Source: an uncultured Mycoplasmatota bacterium
GTDB lineage: Bacteria > Bacillota_I > Bacilli_A > RF39 > UBA660
NCBI GenBank assembly: GCA_900552335.1
Contig: URZL01000022.1
Span: 1 to 5,516, forward strand
Reading direction: 5' to 3'
Length of the DNA stretch: 5,516 nucleotides
A model generated the notes under the pieces. It saw only the letters and a list, made by a program, of their open reading frames with translations. It was not told the origin of the DNA and did no database searches. Position numbers and translations under genes: made by a program. Each line of letters starts with the position of its first letter. Position 1 is the first letter of the stretch. Positions 1 to 5,516 of the stretch are shown here, piece by piece.

Positions 1-950
1 GGGTAGGAAAGTTTGAAACAAGTTATGATGAAGAAACTTATACAAATAGTAGTTTGTTTTTAACGAAAAACCCAAATTATGCTTCTGCTACCAATGCATC
101 AAGCATTATAATCAAACCAAATGTTAGAAGTTTAACCAATAAAGTAGTAAGTTCATTCTATACATTAGGAAGAGGAGTTAATGAAAGTTTAAACTCTCAT
201 ATGATGAAAAATATGGAATGGGGAGCAACCGCTTATTTAACATATTCTTTATATGGAAAATGTACAACAGATGGATGTGAAGAAGTATACATTAATAATA
301 TCAATACAGGATATTTAGGTAGTACATCAAAATTCTCAGGTCAATGGGAATATGGAGCATCCATTACCGGATGTAGTGGTGCAAGTGCAGCAGATGGAGT
401 AAGTAGTAATCAATCCAGTTGTGAATATGGATATGCTTATAATGGTTCAAACAATAAAGCAAGTACAACCGGAAATATCAGTGGAATCTATGATATGAGT
501 GGAGGAAACTGGGAATATGTAATGGGAGTCATTCAAGATGCATCCGGAAAACCAATGAGTGGAAAAAATGAAAAATACAATTCAGGATTCAATGGAACCT
601 ATGGAACAGAATCCGGAACAAAAGTAAATGGAATATCATTCCCAACAGATATCAGATATTATGATTTGTATGTACCAAATAGTACCACTTTAGGAGATGA
701 TACATGGTATAAATATACCAATAGTAAATTAGGAGATGCGATGAAAGAAGTAGCTATTTCAAAAACAAATAGTTCTAGTGGAGATAGAGGCTTATGGTTT
801 AGTGATTACGCGAACTTCCCTACAGCTGCTTCCTCTTGGGTCGGTCGTGGGGGCTTTTTCAACGCTGGTTCGGGTGCCGGCGTGTTCTACTTCGCTCGTG
901 CTCACGGCTATGCTAGCAGCTACGGTTTCCGTGTCGTTCTTGCGTACTAA
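1..950 (+). CDS. Probable DGR target protein, FGE-sulfatase/C-type-lectin-like fold, 5' end outside window
   Basis: The frame is open from the first full codon (base 3), so at least 315 residues are present and the true start lies upstream; the TTG at 54 is only an internal codon. Numbering from base 3, VGKFE (1-5) resembles the family's opening G-[FY]-W-V-G-K-[FY]-E. MMKNMEWGA (67-75), DMSGGNWEYV (164-173), RGG (282-284) and terminal GFRVVL (308-313) match the layout of formylglycine-generating-enzyme (FGE-sulfatase, PF03781) folds, where D-M-[SA]-G-x-x-W-E-[WY]-V is a hallmark. Catalytic FGE chemistry is not implied: this fold is also the C-type-lectin-like scaffold of DGR target proteins such as Treponema TvpA. 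Cysteine pairs C87/C92 and C124/C140, with Ser/Asn/Gly-rich sequence, suit an exported protein, but any signal peptide would be outside the window. The role is probably surface ligand binding with a diversifiable site; the ligand is unknown. Fold assignment is firm, DGR status inferred. Confidence 0.8.
   Translation, partial: VGKFETSYDEETYTNSSLFLTKNPNYASATNASSIIIKPNVRSLTNKVVSSFYTLGRGVNESLNSHMMKNMEWGATAYLTYSLYGKCTTDGCEEVYINNINTGYLGSTSKFSGQWEYGASITGCSGASAADGVSSNQSSCEYGYAYNGSNNKASTTGNISGIYDMSGGNWEYVMGVIQDASGKPMSGKNEKYNSGFNGTYGTESGTKVNGISFPTDIRYYDLYVPNSTTLGDDTWYKYTNSKLGDAMKEVAISKTNSSSGDRGLWFSDYANFPTAASSWVGRGGFFNAGSGAGVFYFARAHGYASSYGFRVVLAY
807..949 (+). other. Candidate DGR variable region (VR)
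   Basis: Composition changes sharply near base 810. Bases 811-950 contain 80 G+C of 140 (57%), while the gene before it is clearly AT-rich. All Arg codons upstream are AGA, whereas the three here (846, 897, 930) are CGT. Between 840 and 926 only 8 of 87 bases are A. The codons at likely surface positions all end in T or C (for example TTT, TTC, AAC, GCT, CAC, TAT, AGC, AGC, TAC), which is what remains when AAC/AAT codons of a template repeat are randomised at their adenines. The segment is in frame, forms the last ~47 codons, and ends in the conserved GFRVVLAY, as expected for a 3' VR with its initiation-of-mutagenic-homology end at the stop codon. The 5' limit is approximate. No template repeat or reverse transcriptase is visible to prove it. 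Confidence 0.72.
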
Positions 951-982
951 TTTATTAAAATAATGTTTCTGGTAAAAAAAGG

Positions 983-1010
983 TTCACAATTTAAAAAAAT
1001 ATGATATAAT
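983..1010 (+). promoter_or_regulatory. Sigma-A type promoter of the rimP-nusA-infB operon
   Basis: TTCACA (983-988) is one base from the TTGACA consensus. A 16-base spacer separates it from a perfect TATAAT (1005-1010), preceded by TG one base upstream (1002-1003), i.e. an extended -10. Transcription would start near 1016-1018, about 10 bases before the leader hairpin and about 53 bases before the rimP start. It is the best promoter match between the upstream gene and rimP. It is predicted from sequence only. Confidence 0.75.
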
Positions 1011-1025
1011 AATAACGAACAACTT

Positions 1026-1050
1026 GAGTGGGACAAAAATCCCACTCTTT
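1026..1050 (+). promoter_or_regulatory. Leader hairpin upstream of rimP, possible NusA-responsive attenuator
   Basis: An 8-bp perfect stem GAGTGGGA / TCCCACTC (1026-1033 with 1040-1047) closes a CAAAAA loop and is followed by only TTT before C, so it looks like an intrinsic terminator with a short, weak U-tract. It lies inside the predicted 5' leader of the operon. In Bacillus subtilis the rimP(ylxS)-nusA operon is known to be autoregulated by NusA-stimulated termination in its leader, and weak-U-tract hairpins are the type that depend on NusA. Applying that to this hairpin is inference. It could also act as a partial terminator for transcripts entering from the upstream gene, since no other terminator lies between 951 and 1025. 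Confidence 0.6.
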
Positions 1051-1069
1051 CATATAAAATGGAGGAAAT

Positions 1070-1324
1070 ATGACAATAGAAAAACAAGTTCAGGAATTAA
1101 TTGAACCAATCATTAATCAACATAATTATGTAATTGAAAAAATAGAATATGTCAAAGAGGGGAAAATATACTTTTTAAGAGTAATTATTGGAAAAAATGG
1201 AATTATTGATTTAGAAGATTGCGTTACGGTATCTAAATTAATTAATCCAATCCTAGATGAAAAGGACTTAATTGAAGAAAATTATATATTAGATGTTTGT
1301 TCAAATGGAGGAGATTATGAATAA
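1070..1324 (+). CDS. rimP: Ribosome maturation factor RimP, short form (N-terminal domain only)
   Basis: RimP assists maturation of the 30S ribosomal subunit. The 84 residues align by eye to the family's N-terminal alpha/beta domain (PF02576): EKQVQELIEPII helix at 4-15, the strand YFLRVII at 34-40, IDLEDCVTVSKLINPILDEKD at 46-66 (family pattern s-L-x-D-C-x-x-V-S-r-x-l-x-x-x-L-D), and NYILDV at 71-76, matching Y-x-L-E-V. The family normally continues with S-S-P-G-[LF]-x-R-P and an SH3-like C-terminal domain for about 150 residues; here the protein reads CSNGGDYE and stops. The start is ATG 1070 with GGAGG at 1061-1065, the first gene after the leader. The stop TAA overlaps the nusA start by 8 bases, so translation is probably coupled. 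There is no room for the missing domain, because nusA begins at once in another frame. The identity is secure from motif and neighbours; whether the short form is fully functional is unknown. Confidence 0.88.
   Translation: MTIEKQVQELIEPIINQHNYVIEKIEYVKEGKIYFLRVIIGKNGIIDLEDCVTVSKLINPILDEKDLIEENYILDVCSNGGDYE
1307..1313 (+). promoter_or_regulatory. Shine-Dalgarno site fixing the nusA start
   Basis: GGAGGAG lies inside the 3' end of rimP, with five bases between GGAGG and ATG 1317. It supports that ATG over the in-frame ATGs at 1293 and 1305, the latter of which directly abuts this site. The site also encodes the GGD of the RimP tail, so the rimP end and the nusA ribosome binding site share the same bases. 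Confidence 0.8.
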
Positions 1325-2483
1325 TAAAGATTTAAAAAAAGCAATAAAATTATTATGTGAAGAAAAAGGCATTAGCGAAGATGTTATATATGAAGCCCTT
1401 GAATTAGCGCTTACATCTGCTTACAAAAAAAATTACAATTCCTTACAAAATGTAAGAGTAGATATTAATAGAGAAACAGGTGATATTAAAGTTTTCTCTT
1501 ATAAAACTGTTGTAGATCGTTCAATTGAAGACCAATATAAAAGTTTTGCTGATATTGACTTCTCCACAATAAATGAAGAAGATGAAGAAGACGATGGTGG
1601 TGAAATTCTTCCATTTATTTATGATGAAAAAATTCATTTAACATTAGAAGAGGCAAGAAAAATTGATCCAAATATTCAAATTGGTGACACGATAGAAGAA
1701 GAGGTAACTCCATCTGACTTTGGCCGTGTAGCTGCTTCGACTGCAAAACAAGTTGTAATTCAAAAAATAAGAGAAGCCGAAAAAGGTGTCATTATGAATG
1801 AATTTAGTGATAAAGAAGGCGAAATGATTGTAGGACCTGTTGTAATGGAGGATCAAAGAAACTATTATGTAGACTTAGGAAGGTTACATGGTATTTTACC
1901 AAAAACAGAAATTATTCCTGGTGAGACAATTAAAATGGAATCTTCTATTAAAGCATATATCACAAAAGTAGATTCCAATAATCGTGGACCAATTATTTTA
2001 TTATCAAGAATTCATTATGGTTTTGTAAAAAGACTATTTGAATTAGAAATACCAGAAATAAATGAAGGCATCATTTTAGTATATAGTGTAGCAAGAGAGG
2101 CTGCCGTTCGTACAAAAGTAGCCGTTGGTTCAACTAATCCAAATGTAGATCCAGTTGGTGCTTGTATTGGTGAAAGAGGAATGCGTATTAATCGTATAAT
2201 AGATGAATTACATGGAGAAAAAATAGATGTTATTCCATATGACAAGGATCCAAAAGTATTTATTCAAAATGCTTTATCACCAGCTAAAAATGTACAAGTA
2301 TTTATTTTAGATGAAAAAGAAAAACAAGCACTAGCAGTAGTAGATGATGAAAACTTCTCCTTAGCAATAGGTAAAAAAGGTTTAAATGTTAAATTAGCGA
2401 GCCGTCTAACTCATTACAAAATAGATGTTAAGACATATGATCAAGTAAAAGAAATGGGAATTAATATTGTTAATGAAGACTAA
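1317..2483 (+). CDS. nusA: Transcription termination/antitermination factor NusA
   Basis: NusA binds RNA polymerase and nascent RNA to modulate pausing, intrinsic termination and antitermination. From ATG 1317 the protein has 388 residues (the B. subtilis protein has about 371). The N-terminal RNAP-binding domain covers roughly 1-130, with DVIYEALELALTSAYKK at 22-38. An S1 domain follows at about 157-230, with GPVV and YYVDLGRLHGILP at 183-195. KH1 includes SVAREAAVRTKVAV (257-270) and the GACIGERGMRI loop (281-291). KH2 includes NALSPAK (318-324) and LAIGKKGLNVKLASRL (349-364). There is no C-terminal acidic-repeat extension, as in other Gram-positive NusA. An acidic stretch around 82-96 (INEEDEEDDGGE) is longer than in the B. 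subtilis protein as I remember it. The gene overlaps rimP by 8 bases and ylxR by 11. NusA may limit its own operon through the leader hairpin (inference). Confidence 0.97.
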   Translation: MNNKDLKKAIKLLCEEKGISEDVIYEALELALTSAYKKNYNSLQNVRVDINRETGDIKVFSYKTVVDRSIEDQYKSFADIDFSTINEEDEEDDGGEILPFIYDEKIHLTLEEARKIDPNIQIGDTIEEEVTPSDFGRVAASTAKQVVIQKIREAEKGVIMNEFSDKEGEMIVGPVVMEDQRNYYVDLGRLHGILPKTEIIPGETIKMESSIKAYITKVDSNNRGPIILLSRIHYGFVKRLFELEIPEINEGIILVYSVAREAAVRTKVAVGSTNPNVDPVGACIGERGMRINRIIDELHGEKIDVIPYDKDPKVFIQNALSPAKNVQVFILDEKEKQALAVVDDENFSLAIGKKGLNVKLASRLTHYKIDVKTYDQVKEMGINIVNED

Positions 2484-2730
2484 AAAAATACCAATGAGAA
2501 TGTGTATAATTACAAGAGAAAAATTTCCAAAAATGGAATTAATCCGTGTAGTTAGAACACCAGAAAATACTGTAATTGTTGATTTAACAGGAAAAGCAAA
2601 TGGTAAGGGTGCTTATTTAAAGAAGGATTTAGCCGTTATTGAAAAAGCAGAAAAAAATAAGGTATTAAATAAAATATTAGAGGTAGAAGTACCGGTAGAA
2701 ATTTATGAAGAATTAAAAAAATTTGTTTAG
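2473..2730 (+). CDS. rnpM: YlxR/RnpM family RNA-binding protein (DUF448), RNase P modulator
   Basis: The 85-residue basic protein carries the YlxR family pattern: K-x-P-M-R-x-C (5-11), ELIRVVR (22-28), VDLTGKANGKGAYL (36-49; the family's G-R-G-A-Y has Lys in place of Arg), then a helical Lys/Glu-rich tail. In B. subtilis the family member was shown to bind the RNase P RNA and modulate RNase P activity in vitro, hence the name RnpM; it is regularly found between nusA and infB. The start chosen is ATG 2473, which gives the usual MKxKKIPMR opening and lies inside the end of nusA (11-base overlap). A TTG at 2467 would add two residues and is less likely. No strong ribosome binding site precedes it (only GGGA at 2457-2460), so coupling to nusA translation is likely. 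The stop TAG is followed at once by the ribosome binding site of the next gene. Confidence 0.92.
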   Translation: MKTKKIPMRMCIITREKFPKMELIRVVRTPENTVIVDLTGKANGKGAYLKKDLAVIEKAEKNKVLNKILEVEVPVEIYEELKKFV

Positions 2731-2739
2731 GGGGAAAAT

Positions 2740-3324
2740 ATGGCAGGAAAAAGAGAAGATTATATATCATGGAGTGAATATTTTATGGGAATTGCTTTTA
2801 TAAGCAGTTTGAGAAGTAAAGACCCACGAACACAAGTAGGCGCTTGTATTGTAGATACAGAAAATCACATCTTATCAACAGGTTATAATGGTGCTCCATT
2901 AAACCTAAACGATGATGATCTTCCTTGGAATTCGCTAGGAGAAGAAAATGGTGACATAATGAATATTAAAAATACTTTTGTATGTCATGCAGAGGCGAAT
3001 GCGATAGATAATTATAATGGAAACAAAGAAAAATTAAATAATTCAACAATATATGTAACTCTTTTTCCATGTGTAGAGTGTGCCAAAAGAATTATTCAGA
3101 ATAAAATCAAAAAAGTAATTTTTTTAAAACAATATTCTTCACTAGAGCAAATAACTGCAGCTAATTATTTATTTGAAAAAGCAAATGTAGAAGTAGAAAA
3201 ATTTGATGTGGAAGGTTTATATAATTTAAGTGATTCGTTTTTAAAAAAACAAAATGATGATTTTCCGAGAATAGTATATACAAAAGATAAAGTAAAAACA
3301 AAAGAAAGAGGTGGCCAATTATGA
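2740..3324 (+). CDS. Deoxycytidylate (dCMP) deaminase, DCTD-like, Zn-dependent
   Basis: Predicted to hydrolyse dCMP to dUMP, the thymidylate synthase substrate, in the cytoplasm. The 194 residues contain the zinc deaminase signature: H83-A-E85 (Zn ligand and proton-shuttle glutamate) and P110-C111-x-x-C114 (Zn ligands). Around it are features specific to dCMP deaminases: [13 protein letters not shown] (4-16), [14 protein letters not shown] (25-38), and GYNGAP (48-53). The opening half strongly resembles animal DCTD as I remember it (K-R-x-D-Y-L-x-W-x-E-Y-F-M ... Q-R-S-K-D-P-N), closer than to B. subtilis ComEB. The C-terminal ~40 residues are variable and Lys-rich. It begins 9 bases after ylxR with AGGGGG (2729-2734) overlapping the ylxR stop, and ends in a TGA overlapping the infB start, so it is a full member of the operon. 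It occupies the slot where ylxQ (L7Ae family) lies in typical Firmicutes; it has no similarity to that protein. Allosteric control by dCTP/dTTP is known for the family but not visible here. Confidence 0.9.
   Translation: MAGKREDYISWSEYFMGIAFISSLRSKDPRTQVGACIVDTENHILSTGYNGAPLNLNDDDLPWNSLGEENGDIMNIKNTFVCHAEANAIDNYNGNKEKLNNSTIYVTLFPCVECAKRIIQNKIKKVIFLKQYSSLEQITAANYLFEKANVEVEKFDVEGLYNLSDSFLKKQNDDFPRIVYTKDKVKTKERGGQL
3308..3313 (+). promoter_or_regulatory. Shine-Dalgarno site of infB inside the deaminase gene
   Basis: GAGGTG is complementary to the 16S rRNA 3' end and lies 7 bases before ATG 3321 (10 bases before the tandem ATG 3324). It favours 3321 as the start, with 3324 possible. The deaminase frame ends in two consecutive TGA codons (3322-3327) that overlap both ATGs, suggesting translational coupling. 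Confidence 0.75.
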
Positions 3325-5423
3325 TGAGTGTTGAAGATTATGCTTTAGATGTAAATAAATCAGTAGAAGAAATCTTAAAAAAATGTGCAGAGTTAAATAT
3401 AGATGTAAAAGAAAAAGATGATTTACTAGATTATGATGCCATTGATGAACTAGATAGTATTTTAAACGATTCTGAAGTAGAAGATGATATAGAAGAAATC
3501 GTAGAAGACATAGCTTATAAAGAAAAAATTGATATGGATAATTCTATATCCAAACAAAAATTAAAAAAGAAATCTACTATTATAAATCAAGCTAAATCAA
3601 ATAAAAAAGAATTAGCTAACAAGAAAAAAGAAATGTATAAAAACAAAGAAAAATTGAAATCAAATGACGATATTTCTGATAAGATTGTTTTATATACAGA
3701 AGGAATGAATGTAGCAGAATTAGCGAAACGACTAAATGTTTCACCAGCAGAAATCGTTAAAAAATTATTTATGTTAGGCATTATGTCTACTGTTAATAAT
3801 AAAATTACTTATGAAAATGCAGAAGTGATTGCTTCGGATTATAATAAGGAGTTAAAGAAAGAAGAAGCTGTGGACGTTAGTAACTTTGAGGAATATGAAG
3901 CTATTGATAAATCCGATGACCTAAGAGAAAGACCACCGGTTGTAACAATTATGGGACATGTAGATCATGGTAAAACAACATTACTAGATACGATTCGAAA
4001 ATCTCATGTAGCTAGTACAGAAGCTGGCGGAATTACACAGGCTATTAGTGCATACCAAATAGAATATAATGGTAAAAAAATCACCTTTATTGATACACCA
4101 GGGCATGCTGCCTTTACTGAAATGAGAGCTAGAGGTGCTAGTATAACAGATATCGTCATCATTATTGTAGCAGCTGATGATGGTGTAATGCCTCAGACAA
4201 AGGAAGCCATTGATCATGCAAAAGCAGCAAATGTACCAATTATGGTTGTTATTAATAAAATAGATAAACCAGGTGCCAATATTGAAAGAATTAAAACAGA
4301 ATTGAGCGAATATGGACTTACTCCAGAAGAATGGGGTGGAGATACCCTTTATAACCAAATTTCTGCTATGAATAATATTGGAATAGAAGGTGTTTTAGAT
4401 AATATTCTTTTACTAGCTGAAATGCAAGAATATAAAGCAAATCCAAGTAGATATGCAATTGGTACTGTTATCGAATCCCGATTAGATAAACATGTAGGAC
4501 CTGTTGTAACATTACTAATTCAAAACGGGACTCTTCGTTTAGGAGATCCAATTGTAGTAGGAACAACATATGGAAAAGTAAGAACATTAAGAAATGATTT
4601 AGGTCAAGAAATTACAGAAGCTTTGCCAAGTCAACCAGTTGAAATAACAGGATTAAATGACACTCCTACAAGTGGGGATAAATTTATGGCTTTTGAATCT
4701 GAAAAACAAGCTAGAAGTATTGGCGAACAAAGAAAGCAGACACAAAAAGATAGAGATAAAAAAGCAGATTATGCTGTAACTTTAGATGATTTATTTTCAA
4801 GAATTGGTGAAGGTTTAAAAGAAATTAATGTTATTATTAAAGCAGATGTTCATGGTTCTAGTGAAGCTGTTAAAAATTCATTGGAAAAAATAGAGATAGA
4901 AGATGTAAGAATCAAAGTAATTCGTAGTAGTGTTGGTTCTATTACGGAGAGCGATATCGTTCTAGCAAAAGCTTCGAATGCTATTATTATTGGATTTAAT
5001 ATTCGTCCAAACAATGAAATTCGTGAATATGCTAAAGAACAAGGTGTTGAAATTAGACTTTATAATATCATTTATAAAGTAGTAGAAGAAATGGAAGCAG
5101 CTATGAAAGGTATGTTAGACCCAATTTATGAAGAAAAAGTAATTGGAGAAGCAGAAATACGTCAATTATTTAAATTTTCTAAAGTTGGTGTCATAGCTGG
5201 ATCTTATGTTACCAGTGGTGTTATCAAAAAAGATGCGAAAGCAAGAATAATTAGAGATTCAGTTGTTATTTATGATGGTAATATTAACTCTATTCAAAGA
5301 GAAAAAGACTCAGTAAAAGAGGTAAAAAAAGGCTTAGAATGTGGTATTACAATTGAAAATTTCAATGACTTAAAAGTTGGAGATACAATAGAAGCATACG
5401 AATTAGTTGAAATAAAAAGATAA
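3321..5423 (+). CDS. infB: Translation initiation factor IF-2
   Basis: IF2 is the GTPase that places initiator fMet-tRNA on the 30S subunit and promotes 50S joining. The 700 residues are close to the B. subtilis length (about 716). Two IF2_N-like helical modules lie at about 4-47 and 123-174, joined by an acidic stretch (51-64) and a Lys-rich linker (78-116). The GTP-binding domain starts at [17 protein letters not shown]1 is GHVDHGKT (212-219), G2 GGIT (236-239), G3 DTPGH (258-262), G4 NKID (312-315), G5 SAM (348-350). Domain II begins near [18 protein letters not shown] (378-395), domain III near [16 protein letters not shown] (501-516), and the C-terminal fMet-tRNA-binding part near [17 protein letters not shown] (617-633), ending in GDTIEAYE. 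All G motifs are intact. It is the last gene seen in the operon; rbfA, which often follows, is not within the 93 bases that remain. Confidence 0.98.
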   Translation: MMSVEDYALDVNKSVEEILKKCAELNIDVKEKDDLLDYDAIDELDSILNDSEVEDDIEEIVEDIAYKEKIDMDNSISKQKLKKKSTIINQAKSNKKELANKKKEMYKNKEKLKSNDDISDKIVLYTEGMNVAELAKRLNVSPAEIVKKLFMLGIMSTVNNKITYENAEVIASDYNKELKKEEAVDVSNFEEYEAIDKSDDLRERPPVVTIMGHVDHGKTTLLDTIRKSHVASTEAGGITQAISAYQIEYNGKKITFIDTPGHAAFTEMRARGASITDIVIIIVAADDGVMPQTKEAIDHAKAANVPIMVVINKIDKPGANIERIKTELSEYGLTPEEWGGDTLYNQISAMNNIGIEGVLDNILLLAEMQEYKANPSRYAIGTVIESRLDKHVGPVVTLLIQNGTLRLGDPIVVGTTYGKVRTLRNDLGQEITEALPSQPVEITGLNDTPTSGDKFMAFESEKQARSIGEQRKQTQKDRDKKADYAVTLDDLFSRIGEGLKEINVIIKADVHGSSEAVKNSLEKIEIEDVRIKVIRSSVGSITESDIVLAKASNAIIIGFNIRPNNEIREYAKEQGVEIRLYNIIYKVVEEMEAAMKGMLDPIYEEKVIGEAEIRQLFKFSKVGVIAGSYVTSGVIKKDAKARIIRDSVVIYDGNINSIQREKDSVKEVKKGLECGITIENFNDLKVGDTIEAYELVEIKR

Positions 5424-5472
5424 ATATATAAATAAAAATAGTAATATAGTTTGTAGATAGTAATTTTTTTAT

Positions 5473-5489
5473 GTTTGCTATATGCAAAC
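5473..5489. repeat. Short inverted repeat GTTTGC-N5-GCAAAC
   Basis: A perfect 6-bp inverted repeat with a TATAT centre lies 49 bases after infB, between a run of seven T (5464-5470) and a run of ten G. The T-run is on the wrong side for a + strand terminator, and on the - strand the hairpin is followed by A, not T. It could be a protein-binding site or chance; no function can be assigned. Confidence 0.35.
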
Positions 5490-5499
5490 GGGGGGGGGG
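5490..5499 (+). repeat. Homopolymer run of ten G
   Basis: Ten consecutive G occur in an otherwise strongly AT-rich intergenic stretch. Runs of this length are prone to slipped-strand length change and are used for phase variation in some bacteria when they lie in promoters or coding starts. No downstream gene is visible, so no regulated target can be named. The last six G can pair with the CCTCTT at the window end in the hairpin described separately. Confidence 0.9.
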
Positions 5500-5516
5500 T
5501 ATTTTAAATACCTCTT
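5494..5516 (+). terminator. Possible intrinsic terminator of the operon, cut by window edge
   Basis: GGTATT (5498-5503) pairs perfectly with AATACC (5507-5512) around a three-base TTA loop. The stem can extend through G5497-T5513, G5496-C5514 and two more G-T pairs. It is 70 bases after the infB stop and ends in CTCTT at the edge, where a T-run would be expected to follow. Without the next ~10 bases the U-tract cannot be confirmed. Confidence 0.45.

Noticed and set aside
54..56. TTG as the start codon of the first gene
   Set aside because: The frame is open upstream to base 3 and encodes family-like VGKFE there, with no ribosome binding site before 54; the gene simply enters from the left.
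807..949. GC-rich 3' segment as a random horizontal insertion or chimeric assembly
   Set aside because: It is in frame and completes the fold with the family's conserved RGG and GFRVVL motifs; a DGR cassette explains it better, though read support was not available.
778..963. Second + strand reading frame over the 3' end of the first gene
   Set aside because: It is a shadow created by the GC-rich, stop-poor segment; the real frame carries the GFRVVLAY ending.
1026..1047. Leader hairpin as the cruciform that some DGRs need just after the variable region
   Set aside because: It lies about 76 bases beyond the stop of the target gene, whereas known DGR hairpins sit within a few bases of the variable region; position after a strong promoter suits a leader element better.
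1293..1316. Longer NusA starting at ATG 1293 or 1305
   Set aside because: The best Shine-Dalgarno site (1307-1313) lies after both, and the extra residues MFVQMEEI are not NusA-like.
1644..1856. Reverse-strand reading frames within nusA and infB (also near 2015-2245, 3587-3781 and 3984-4358)
   Set aside because: Low-complexity Phe/Ser/Asn-rich translations antisense to conserved domains, with no recognisable family.
2467..2472. TTG start for YlxR
   Set aside because: ATG 2473 gives the usual MKxKKIPMR opening of the family; the TTG adds only two residues.
3322..3327. Mycoplasma genetic code (TGA read as Trp)
   Set aside because: The deaminase ends in two TGA codons at the infB start, all Trp codons in the window are TGG, and no TGA occurs inside the genes.
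5451..5484. A promoter after infB (TTGTAG with a downstream T/A-rich box)
   Set aside because: Spacing and -10 matches are poor; AT-rich DNA gives such matches by chance.

Overview
The window looks like a low-GC, Gram-positive-type bacterium (Firmicutes/Bacilli or a relative near the Mollicutes). The bases are AT-rich, Shine-Dalgarno sites are strong GGAGG types, and the core is the classical Firmicutes rimP-nusA-ylxR-infB block. TGA is used as a stop and every Trp is TGG, so the standard bacterial code fits and the Mycoplasma code is unlikely. The family of the first gene is familiar to me from uncultured gut Firmicutes, but I cannot name a species from sequence alone.

Layout, all on the + strand: (1) bases 1-950 hold the 3' part of a gene for a secreted-looking protein with a formylglycine-generating-enzyme/C-type-lectin-like fold. 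Its last ~140 bases are GC-rich, A-poor and unlike the rest of the gene. This is the expected look of a diversity-generating retroelement (DGR) target with its variable region at the 3' end; the template repeat and reverse transcriptase are not in the window. (2) Bases 951-1069 hold a good sigma-A type promoter with extended -10 and a short hairpin, which look like a promoter plus an attenuating leader. (3) Bases 1070-5423 hold a tightly packed operon: a short rimP, nusA, ylxR (rnpM), a dCMP deaminase of the animal/phage DCTD type, and infB. Adjacent genes overlap or are separated by at most 9 bases. (4) Bases 5424-5516 hold an inverted repeat, a run of ten G and a hairpin that may be the operon terminator, cut by the window edge.

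The operon combines 30S maturation (RimP), transcription elongation/termination (NusA), an RNA-binding RNase P modulator (YlxR) and translation initiation (IF2). Two points are unusual: the deaminase, which makes dUMP for thymidylate synthesis, sits where ylxQ (an L7Ae-type protein) usually lies; and RimP consists of its N-terminal domain only. The most notable item is the probable DGR target gene, placed directly upstream of this housekeeping operon with no clear terminator between them.
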